Of a DNA stretch of 7,119 nucleotides, positions 1 to 6,794 are shown piece after piece. Source of the DNA: Methanosarcinales archaeon. GTDB taxonomy: Archaea > Halobacteriota > Methanosarcinia > Methanosarcinales > Methanogasteraceae. The notes below the pieces were generated by a model. The model was not told the origin of the DNA. It searched no databases and worked only from the letters and a program-made list of their open reading frames with translations. Position 1 is the stretch's first letter; each line of letters begins with the position of its first letter. The stretch is from the NCBI GenBank assembly GCA_030672605.1, contig DAOVGE010000109.1:1-7119 (forward strand), read 5' to 3'. A program made the translations under genes and the position numbers.

Positions 1-48
1 CAAGAGCGAGCGATGCTCATACATGATCAACAACAGGAGGATTTTTGT

Positions 49-130
49 TCTTCGCGTCTTTGCGCCCTCGCGTCTTTGCGTTCTCATTCTCAGTTTAACG
101 CAAAGCCGCAAAGTCGCAGAGACGCGAAGA
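49..130. repeat. Palindromic dispersed repeat, family A (left copy)
   Basis: Arms at about 49-82 and 97-130 are imperfect inverted complements (about 29 of 34 positions pair) around a loop of about 14 nt, so the element can fold into a long hairpin as RNA or single-stranded DNA. It is made of reiterated CGTCTTTGCG / CGCAAAGTCGC blocks. A second copy lies at about 6566-6635 in the same orientation; 60-82 is identical to 6572-6594, and 107-125 is identical to 6607-6625. CGCAAAG-rich elements of this type are known as intergenic repeats in many archaeal and bacterial genomes; their function is not established. The open reading frames crossing it are by-products of its lack of stop codons. Confidence 0.85.
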
Positions 131-181
131 GTATCGTCAACCCATGTCTCAACGTTTTCCGTGTTGTTGCACATCCGACTG

Positions 182-265
182 ACCATTACAGATTACACAA
201 GATTAACACAGAAATCTTGTGGGGATGGCTGCGTCGCTGTTTCGCAGACTGTGTAATCTGGTGGT
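182..265. repeat. Palindromic dispersed repeat, family B (left copy)
   Basis: The outer stem pairs CAGATTACACA at 189-199 with TGTGTAATCTG at 250-260, extended by ACCA at 182-185 with TGGT at 262-265. Two smaller stems lie inside: AAGATT with AATCTT within about 199-218, and CTGCG at 229-233 with CGCAG at 243-247. The predicted fold is therefore a branched hairpin. The 28-bp core at 191-218, beginning GATTACACAAGATTAACACA, is repeated exactly on the opposite strand at 6707-6734. It resembles the widespread intergenic family related to CACAGATTACACAGATTAA. No transposase is present, so it could be a non-autonomous mobile element, but that is not shown. Confidence 0.8.
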
Positions 266-347
266 TCATACCACAAGTTATTGAGCATGTACCTAAAAAC
301 GGTAATAAGAACACTAAATCCGGATAAAAATTTCCTAAAACAAATGC

Positions 348-354
348 GGAGTGA
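348..354 (+). promoter_or_regulatory. Ribosome binding site for the surface-protein gene
   Basis: GGAGTGA ends 8 nt before the ATG at 363 and is complementary to the archaeal 16S rRNA 3' end. It decides the start of the downstream gene. An AT-rich stretch at about 323-331 (GATAAAAAT) is the only candidate TATA-like element nearby. It is weak and would give a very short leader, so no promoter is called. Confidence 0.65.
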
Positions 355-362
355 TTATATAA

Positions 363-2078
363 ATGATCGATTTGACGAAGTTTTGGAACACTGTCACGCG
401 AGATATCAGAGAGCCGAACTTATGCGTGCAACGGTTAACCATCCTCTGCGTGGTCTTGCTTGCCACGACACCAATCGCCTCGTGCGATGATGTTTCATGG
501 GACAATAAGCAGACCCACACAATCACGGGGGCTGACGATTCGCAATTCTCGGTTGGCGGATACGTTGTCAGGGCAACTGACTTCAACGGCGAGGGTGCAG
601 TTGTGCTTGAGATTACACAACGTTCGGAAGAGGCTGAGACTGAGACCGGCGTTGTGGTCGAGAAAATGATTCTAACAACTGGCGAAGTCTGGGACAACGA
701 CGAGATCAGACTCGAATGCGATGATGCGACCGATAAGGACGATCTTGAGTCTGTGGGCAGATGGCCCTGGTCTCCGGAGGCGAAGATCATCTCATGGGTC
801 GCTGAGATTAAGAAGCCCGATATCACAATTACAATCTCAACTGACGGCTCCGAATATCTCCACACCGACGTGATAACCGCGGAGATTACAATTGCGAACG
901 ATGGTGACTCAAACCTGCGCGATGCGCTCTCAAATATCAGCCTCGATGGGCTGGTTCCGGGCGATTCCGGGCTGCTTCGCCGCATTGGCACGATCGGAAT
1001 GGATGATTCAACGTCGTTCACCACGAAATTCAGATTCGCAACACCGCCCCGCGATGGGACGATACGCGTCGAGGTTTCCGGAACAAACGAGGACGGTGTT
1101 CCGTACAGCGAGAGCGAATCACAAGAGGTTACGTTGAAGCCGCCGCTTGATATACGGAAGTTCGCAACTCCTGACATCTACTGGGGCGAGAAGGTCTATG
1201 TGAGTCTCGTTGTGAGAAACGTCTGGAATTACAAGATCGAATCGGTTACGCTGAGTGGCGAGGTTCCTGATCATTTTAGGGTAGGCGATAACTCCAGTCT
1301 GAACCGGACATTTGATCTCTCCCCGAACGAAGAGGTGAGCTATCAGTACTATCTGCTCCCTATGATTCCGGGCAGTTTCACGCTTCCGGCAGCAAGCGCA
1401 TCATGGAGTATCGGTGGTGAGCGCTACGAGAGCAGAAGCGACCGCCCCAAGGTCGTTGTGCACGGAGCATTCATCGATGTCGCAAAGACGGTTGATCCCG
1501 CTGTAGCAGAGATTGCGATCGGCGAAACTGCCAACGTCACAATCGTAATTGAGAACACAGGCGATCTCCCCGCAAAAATCGCCCTCATGGATCACATACC
1601 CCCAGGTGCGAGTTATGTGAGTGGCACAACGAATCTGACCACTCATCTGAGAGCCCGTGAGAGCGAAACGCTTGACTATATCATGAGAATCGATGCACCG
1701 GATATAGCAATACCTGAGCCCACTCTCGAATTTGCGGAGATTGTCTACGACAGAAGAACGATTGACTACACAGGCAATTACCGGGTCTCAATGCCGACTG
1801 CACCAGCACAATCGACCACGTCTCATCCGGATCCCCGTGTCTCGGAGCAGGCTGATGCTGCTGATGCTGCCATTAGCGACGAGGTGGGATCTGGGAATAC
1901 GAATGAGACCATGAATGATGCCACGACTGAGAGTGCACTCAGGCAGATCAATGTGGGCGCAAGAGAGGTAAAACAGAAGATCGAATCACTCAAAGAGGTT
2001 CCCGGATTCGAAGGAATGTGGTTGATAGCAATTATTACGCTCGTTTACGCGGTTTACGCTTTCCGACGAACTTTGTGA
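363..2078 (+). CDS. Exported CARDB/DUF11-type surface protein with PGF-CTERM-like membrane anchor
   Basis: This is a 571-residue cell-surface protein, probably structural or adhesive; no catalytic motif is visible. The ATG is chosen because GGAGTGA lies 8 nt upstream. Residues 1-24 form a long charged n-region and 25-37 a hydrophobic core, followed by I38-A39-S40-C41, which fits a lipobox, so the mature protein could be a lipoprotein beginning at Cys41. Residues about 50-120 (GGYVVRATDFNGEGAVVLE at the centre) resemble an S-layer-like repeat. Residues about 152-258 and 262-366 look like CARDB-type beta sandwiches. Residues about 370-466 (KTVDPAVAEIAIGETANVTI, then HIPPGASYVSGT) are a good DUF11-type match. 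A low-complexity linker at about 477-525, rich in Ala, Ser, Thr and Asp, leads to PGFE at 547-550, a hydrophobic segment at 552-566 and a final RR. This tripartite tail resembles the PGF-CTERM signal processed by archaeosortase. The 3' end overlaps the convergent cytochrome gene by 44 bp. The domain families are assigned by eye; the exported beta-rich nature is firm and the exact role is unknown. Confidence 0.88.
   Translation: MIDLTKFWNTVTRDIREPNLCVQRLTILCVVLLATTPIASCDDVSWDNKQTHTITGADDSQFSVGGYVVRATDFNGEGAVVLEITQRSEEAETETGVVVEKMILTTGEVWDNDEIRLECDDATDKDDLESVGRWPWSPEAKIISWVAEIKKPDITITISTDGSEYLHTDVITAEITIANDGDSNLRDALSNISLDGLVPGDSGLLRRIGTIGMDDSTSFTTKFRFATPPRDGTIRVEVSGTNEDGVPYSESESQEVTLKPPLDIRKFATPDIYWGEKVYVSLVVRNVWNYKIESVTLSGEVPDHFRVGDNSSLNRTFDLSPNEEVSYQYYLLPMIPGSFTLPAASASWSIGGERYESRSDRPKVVVHGAFIDVAKTVDPAVAEIAIGETANVTIVIENTGDLPAKIALMDHIPPGASYVSGTTNLTTHLRARESETLDYIMRIDAPDIAIPEPTLEFAEIVYDRRTIDYTGNYRVSMPTAPAQSTTSHPDPRVSEQADAADAAISDEVGSGNTNETMNDATTESALRQINVGAREVKQKIESLKEVPGFEGMWLIAIITLVYAVYAFRRTL
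2035..2078. other. Convergent 3' overlap of the two large genes
   Basis: The plus-strand gene stops with TGA at 2076-2078 and the minus-strand gene with TAA at 2037-2035, so 44 bp code on both strands. The plus strand encodes the end of a membrane segment and its basic end (VYAVYAFRRTL); the minus strand encodes the basic tail after a membrane segment (KFVGKRKPRKRA). The overlap contains two TTTACGC blocks that read GCGTAAA on the other strand. No T-tract or hairpin terminator is evident just beyond either stop, so each transcript presumably terminates inside the opposing gene. Confidence 0.95.
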
Positions 2079-5000
2079 CTGCGTACACCATCAATAAGAC
2101 CACGATTGTGATTGCATACCAGTTCCAAGATGTGAATGGCAGGGATTTCTTCAGTGTTGCAAGAACCGACGCAACACCACGCGGTTCTACGGTCAGATTG
2201 ATAGATGCCACCCTGCCCCACGTCTCCTCTGATTCCATGGCATGCACATAGATTGTGTGATTGCCTGTTGCCAGATCAGTGGTATCGATCTCTGCTGAGA
2301 CCTTCTCGGTGTTGCAGTCGAATACACCGTCAACAGGCTCAAGCGGTCTTCCCTTCCCGTCCGAACCCATAAAGTCTATGAAGTACTCTGCCCGCACAAC
2401 CTTTAGGTTCCACCCTGAGACTGCGGTCGCATTCAATCTGACGATATCTCCCGGATAGCATGTCTCGGGCGAGATACTCAAGTCCCCGATGCGTGGGATT
2501 GCGTCGAGCGCCCCAATAACATGCACATCACCAACCGATCCCCCATGGCACGAGGTGCAGTCCCTGATCTGTCCGTGCGGCACACCGCTCAGATCGGGCG
2601 CGCCGAAGAGGACTTCACGCACATGGCAGTCCACACAATCCTTCGGCTCAACATCCGCATGAATCGATGGCTCGGTTCCGAGTCCGTGGCATGCCCAGCA
2701 TGCCCTGTTGATCGGATCGCTCAGTTTAGAGTCAGAGTCTGCGTATTCGTTGAGGCGGGCGTGCGCTCCCAATCGCGACTCGATCGCATCGACGCGTTTG
2801 ATATCCATGCCGGTTGTGACGTCGTGGCACCAGACACAGTCGGCGAATACTATGTCCCACCCGTTGGTGAGCGGCGGCACATGGAACGTCTCTGGCGCCC
2901 CTCCTCCAAAATCTTCGCCAACATCGATCCATGACACATTGTAGCCATCCACCCTGAGATCGGCTTCGTCCTCAGGGTCCTCGACATCCGCATCACGGAG
3001 ATCGGGTGATATCAGCCGCACATCACCGAGTGTGATCAGATCCTCGGCACGTGATCTGAATATACCTGAAACATTCGCACTGAAGACGATCAGATCGTTC
3101 ATCGGATGGATATCTGCCTCGTATTCAAACGTGTCTCCTGTGTGCACCACACATTCTTCCTCGACCACGGCATTGTCTCTTACCAATTCAAGTGTCGCAA
3201 GGTCTCCTTTCGTATCCACCGCTTTCACTTTCAGAACAAATCCGTCCCCAAGATTCCAGTCTTCGCCTGAGCGCAGTACCACTGAGCTATTGTCATCATA
3301 GTCAAAATCGGTAATAACTTTGGTATAGTATGTCATGTCCCCCTCCCTCTTCAGTACGGTGTAGCGATCGTTTCTCAGGTATCCCTTTACATGGCAGGCA
3401 TAGCATGCGGCATTCGTGGTCTCCGGATGGATGCGCCTGATAGTCCTCCCCTCAAACGTTGCGAGTTCATCGTTCGTGCCCCTCATAACACCGGTCAGGT
3501 TCATCGTAACGATGGTCTGGTCGTATGTTCTGCCGTCCTCTGTGATCCTTTTCTCGTATTCGAACGGATTGTCTGTTTTCACAACCTGTTGATCGATCGT
3601 TTTTCCGTTTTTACTCAACCGGACGATCGCATTGTTTCCTTTCAGATCGATAGAGACGACCTCCAGCATGTAGCCGTTCCGGAGTTGCCACCGATCACCT
3701 GTGTGCATTGTCTTCTCCTCGTCTTCGACGATCATTGCCGATTCCTCGTCCATCGGATCGATTGCATCACCCCAATCCTCGGAATTCTCCTCGTCCTCGT
3801 GACAGTAGACGCAATCCGTCCAGACATGCTCCGGATACGCCATCAGTTCATCGGTTGTGCCGTAATGCGACACCCTGTACGTATTGCCCATGAACGGGTC
3901 AGCGGTCTCGAACACGCTGTTGGCATGACACGAATCGCAACCGACTATTGTGCTGACGTTCGACGTGGTCACGTTGCCGGGGTTGTCGAGTCTGTCAGCA
4001 TCCTTGAAATGCTCGTATACCATCGGTTCGCCGTATTTTGAGCGGCTGAATGTGTGGCAGTCGTTGTTGCTGCAGTCCATCTTTTTGACGCCGCTTCCGG
4101 GATGACCCGGCGGGATATCGCCGTCTCCGTGGCACGCCCAGCACGCCCTGTTAATGTCTCCTGATGCACCGTTCACAAGCGCATGGATCCCTTTCTCGAA
4201 ATCATCAGGCATAAAGTTCGGTTCTGCGATCGGTGGAAGTGGGGGCGCTCCAAGCGGCGCCTCAGGTTCCTCGATTGGGGCATGGCAGCGTGTGCACCCC
4301 GCAAAGAAGCTGTAGTCGTATTCTATCGAGAGGAATGCGTCTGAAGTTGCATCTCCGGAACCGAGACCAATGGTATAGACATACCATATCCCTGGTTCCG
4401 GGTTCTTCACGTAGATATACTTGTGATCGGTGTTCTGATCGTCGCGGAGGACACTCTCACAATCAAATGACATACCCCCCATCGCCCCGGTCAGATTTAG
4501 TTTCCAGCAACTTCCGTATCCTTGCATCGTGGCACATTCGGATATGTTCACACCCGTTTTTAAGACTGCGTCCGGGCGGACCACGATCATCTCGACCCCA
4601 TCACCGTTCCATGTCGAATTGAACGCGACGTGTCGGGTATACTCCGGAATTGCGATTGCGTACCCCCAGATCTCCCCTGCCGAGATCTCGTAGCTCCGAT
4701 ACGTACTCTCCACGATTCCGAGTCCGGCGGAAATCTTTGATGTTATGTTCCGTGGATCGTAATGCGGCTCGGAATGGCACATAACGCAGGCATTTGTGAG
4801 ATGTGGTGGTATCCCCCGGTGCCCGCCAGAGAGTGACCTGTGGCATTCGGTGCAGCTCAGAATCGAGACCTCATGAAGCGAGTTGTGACATGATCTGCAC
4901 GGCACATCGTAGCCCTCGCTGCTGTTCAGATCGGCATGCGCATACGCAATCCCCTGCTCGTCCCAGTCTGGTATCGGTATCGCAATCTCCGCATCCTCGC

Positions 5001-6498
5001 AACCGGGCGGCGGGTTCGGATTATGGCACTCGCTGCAGTTGGACGGGATATGGATCACCGGTTTGTGTGCTATCGGATGGCTGGATGTGATTGTGTAGTT
5101 CAATGTGCCTGGCGACCAGCCGAATATCCGTACGATCCATGTGCCATTCTCCAATTCGTCATTAAATACGGAGTATTTCGCACGCGTGGCATTCCGCGGC
5201 CGGTATATCTTTGCCCCGGGCTTGAATGATGCGGTTCCGTTTACACCCGGAATGTAATAGGTGCCGTGCCAGTTGTCGCTCGTGTTCAAGTCCTGAAGTA
5301 TGGTGCCATCGATTGGTCCGACTAGCTGAAGCGTGAAATCATACGACGGATCATCGCCGTTAACAGAGAGGTCGATTTCAGAATCATCGTTCACATCGAT
5401 TACGTAGGTATCCTCGAGTCGCTGGTATGTTGTGAAGACCGGGACATAGTCACCGAGTGTGCCGTTTAACGAGCGCCGATCCGGATTCTGATCCAGCGAC
5501 GGGTAATCGAGGCTCCCGTGGCAGAGTTTGCAGTCCACGCTGGCATGCCCGCCTGTGCTGAGGACGCTTGTTCCGTTGAGGTAGTGGGGCTCTGCGATAT
5601 CGTATCGTGCGCTGCCGGTCTCGTCGTGAATGAAACTGGTGTGGCAGTCCGTGCACTCTGCGACTGTGACATGTGATGGGACTGTGAGCGGGGTCTGCGA
5701 TCTCGGTCGTGTCGTGTCGGAGTCGGCATACATCTCCAGTACGGAGCCCCCTCCGCCCCCATCCGAATCATCGAATATGGTGACCCATCCACTCTCTGCG
5801 CAGATAAAACCCCCTTCGTGTCCGAACATTATCTCGTGCAGGTGTACAGGCGTTGCCGTGAGAAATTGGGATGCATAATGGCTGTGGCACAGAGTCTGGC
5901 AGTCACTATCAAGCGATCCGGAGATGAGCCTGTTCGGGTGGATGACAGACGTGAAAACTCGTTCGGATGGGTTCGTCTGCGTGCTCCATGCATCATGGCA
6001 CCCCCTTGCCTGGCATCCCCAGAGCGTCGTCGTAAAGTTCGCTTCAACGGATATCTCAATTGTTTCGATCATATTTTTGAAATCGATGTCATACACTCCT
6101 GTGTAGGAATCGTCAGGATAGTAGAATACTCCGCGGTAGCAATGGTGCTCGAGATCCTCCCGGAGCAGAATGGTTGTGCGGTTCGTTGAGAGATCGTCTC
6201 TTGGATAGGTGACATCGACGCTGATTGTGAGCCCGCTAACCGATTTCGGCGCAGGTTTGCCATTCACAAGCGTTCGTCGGAAGACGTTCACCAGTATGAC
6301 GTTCTTCTGACGGTTTCCGCCGCTCCCATCCCACCAGTCCCACCCGGTGGAGGTGTTTGTGCGGTATCCAAGTTGATACGGGGTCTGTCCGTAGGTCATG
6401 ACCACGCTGTACTCGCCTGCATGCTCTATTGCGGGCAGAGCCGCGTCCGCACATCCGCAGAGGGAAAGCAGGATCGCAATGAATATTAAGATTGGCAC
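2035..6498 (-). CDS. Giant S-layer-domain multihaem c-type cytochrome, C-terminally anchored
   Basis: Probable extracellular electron conduit of about 1487 residues (numbered here from the GTG at 6498). It has 15 CXXCH haem motifs, with first Cys at 282, 323, 488, 534, 549, 571, 735, 786, 854, 896, 1032, 1221, 1267, 1288 and 1314. Three wider motifs follow the same pattern: CX4CH at 162 and 809 and CX3CH at 200, giving up to 18 haems. Residues 1-18 are a hydrophobic signal with LCGC at 13-16, a near-lipobox. Heme-free beta regions alternate with haem clusters: an N-terminal domain at about 21-157, PPC-like regions at about 362-474 and 597-732, two S-layer-like repeats at about 932-1026 and 1075-1167, and an Ig-like region at about 1335-1439. 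A transmembrane helix at about 1458-1477 and a tail rich in Lys and Arg (KRKPRKRA) put the bulk outside the cell. About two dozen NX(S/T) sequons suggest glycosylation. Large cytochromes with S-layer domains are known from ANME-2 archaea, where electron transfer through the S-layer to partner bacteria is proposed. The start is uncertain: no in-frame ATG exists, GTG at 6498 has no clear ribosome site, and the frame stays open to a TTG at 6627 inside a repeat. Confidence 0.93.
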   Translation of the reverse strand: MPILIFIAILLSLCGCADAALPAIEHAGEYSVVMTYGQTPYQLGYRTNTSTGWDWWDGSGGNRQKNVILVNVFRRTLVNGKPAPKSVSGLTISVDVTYPRDDLSTNRTTILLREDLEHHCYRGVFYYPDDSYTGVYDIDFKNMIETIEISVEANFTTTLWGCQARGCHDAWSTQTNPSERVFTSVIHPNRLISGSLDSDCQTLCHSHYASQFLTATPVHLHEIMFGHEGGFICAESGWVTIFDDSDGGGGGSVLEMYADSDTTRPRSQTPLTVPSHVTVAECTDCHTSFIHDETGSARYDIAEPHYLNGTSVLSTGGHASVDCKLCHGSLDYPSLDQNPDRRSLNGTLGDYVPVFTTYQRLEDTYVIDVNDDSEIDLSVNGDDPSYDFTLQLVGPIDGTILQDLNTSDNWHGTYYIPGVNGTASFKPGAKIYRPRNATRAKYSVFNDELENGTWIVRIFGWSPGTLNYTITSSHPIAHKPVIHIPSNCSECHNPNPPPGCEDAEIAIPIPDWDEQGIAYAHADLNSSEGYDVPCRSCHNSLHEVSILSCTECHRSLSGGHRGIPPHLTNACVMCHSEPHYDPRNITSKISAGLGIVESTYRSYEISAGEIWGYAIAIPEYTRHVAFNSTWNGDGVEMIVVRPDAVLKTGVNISECATMQGYGSCWKLNLTGAMGGMSFDCESVLRDDQNTDHKYIYVKNPEPGIWYVYTIGLGSGDATSDAFLSIEYDYSFFAGCTRCHAPIEEPEAPLGAPPLPPIAEPNFMPDDFEKGIHALVNGASGDINRACWACHGDGDIPPGHPGSGVKKMDCSNNDCHTFSRSKYGEPMVYEHFKDADRLDNPGNVTTSNVSTIVGCDSCHANSVFETADPFMGNTYRVSHYGTTDELMAYPEHVWTDCVYCHEDEENSEDWGDAIDPMDEESAMIVEDEEKTMHTGDRWQLRNGYMLEVVSIDLKGNNAIVRLSKNGKTIDQQVVKTDNPFEYEKRITEDGRTYDQTIVTMNLTGVMRGTNDELATFEGRTIRRIHPETTNAACYACHVKGYLRNDRYTVLKREGDMTYYTKVITDFDYDDNSSVVLRSGEDWNLGDGFVLKVKAVDTKGDLATLELVRDNAVVEEECVVHTGDTFEYEADIHPMNDLIVFSANVSGIFRSRAEDLITLGDVRLISPDLRDADVEDPEDEADLRVDGYNVSWIDVGEDFGGGAPETFHVPPLTNGWDIVFADCVWCHDVTTGMDIKRVDAIESRLGAHARLNEYADSDSKLSDPINRACWACHGLGTEPSIHADVEPKDCVDCHVREVLFGAPDLSGVPHGQIRDCTSCHGGSVGDVHVIGALDAIPRIGDLSISPETCYPGDIVRLNATAVSGWNLKVVRAEYFIDFMGSDGKGRPLEPVDGVFDCNTEKVSAEIDTTDLATGNHTIYVHAMESEETWGRVASINLTVEPRGVASVLATLKKSLPFTSWNWYAITIVVLLMVYAVTKFVGKRKPRKRA

Positions 6499-6565
6499 AA
6501 GATTACGTGAATATGATACAATCGAATTTTTCTGATTCTGATGGATTCCGTGGTTTCCAACCTTT

Positions 6566-6635
6566 GCGTCCTTGCGCCCTCGCGTCTTTGCGTTTCTCTG
6601 ATTTAACGCAAAGTCGCAGAGACGCAAAGACGAAG
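6566..6635. repeat. Palindromic dispersed repeat, family A (right copy)
   Basis: Arms at about 6566-6594 and 6605-6633 are imperfect inverted complements with a loop of about 10 nt. The copy is in the same orientation as the one at 49-130 and shares exact blocks of 23 bp (6572-6594) and 19 bp (6607-6625) with it. On the minus strand the cytochrome reading frame runs through it without a stop, so a start chosen at 6627 would put repeat-encoded residues (RLCDFAL, then RNAKTRGRKDAK) at the N-terminus. Such residues are typical of translated repeat and argue for the internal start. Confidence 0.85.
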
Positions 6636-6683
6636 GAGTGGCGCCCGCGATTGCTGCAACACGAGGGCAGGCTACTGCTATCG

Positions 6684-6741
6684 ACCACAGAAAACGGCAG
6701 AACCAGAAGATTTCTGTGTTAATCTTGTGTAATCTCGTGGT
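6684..6741. repeat. Palindromic dispersed repeat, family B (right copy)
   Basis: The 28-bp core at 6707-6734 is the exact reverse complement of 191-218. The element is closed by ACCAC at 6684-6688 and GTGGT at 6737-6741, and the inner part has diverged from the left copy. It lies between the TATA-like element and the start of the cytochrome gene, so it would be transcribed in the leader of that gene if that promoter is used. Confidence 0.75.
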
Positions 6742-6751
6742 TTTATATATA
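6742..6751 (-). promoter_or_regulatory. Candidate TATA box for the cytochrome gene
   Basis: On the minus strand this reads TATATATAAA, an archaeal box-A-like element directly upstream of repeat B. Initiation about 25 nt downstream (near 6718) would give a leader of about 220 nt to the GTG at 6498, containing repeats B and A. The element is nearly symmetric and reads TTTATATA on the plus strand, but no plus-strand gene follows. No clear purine-rich BRE precedes it. Distance and AT content support the call; nothing else does. Confidence 0.4.
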
Positions 6752-6794
6752 GATGTCTATACGTCTGGTAAGCTCAAGTTCCATGGCTTCTTCA

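Noticed and set aside
35..96. AGGAGG at 35-40 followed by a TTG at 45 and a short frame
   Set aside because: The motif looks like a ribosome site, but the frame enters repeat A at once and stops at about 96. It could be a remnant of a gene cut by the repeat, but nothing supports this.
49..265. CRISPR array or integron attC-like site
   Set aside because: Short repeats are reiterated inside one palindrome without regular spacers, and no cas or integrase gene is present.
13..327. Open reading frames through the left repeat region (starts at 13 and 23)
   Set aside because: They are translated palindromic repeat (residues such as SRLCALASLR) and show no protein-like pattern.
335..1177. 280-codon minus-strand frame opposite the surface-protein gene
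   Set aside because: Ser-rich shadow of the plus-strand gene, with no ribosome site and no domain pattern; the plus-strand frame has signal, domains and anchor.
3391..4041. 216-codon plus-strand frame opposite the cytochrome gene
   Set aside because: It is the antisense shadow of a frame with regular haem motifs; its Cys, His and Val richness follows from the complementary codons.
6742..6751. TATA box reading on the plus strand (TTTATATA)
   Set aside because: The match is good, but no plus-strand gene follows within the window, so the minus-strand reading is preferred.
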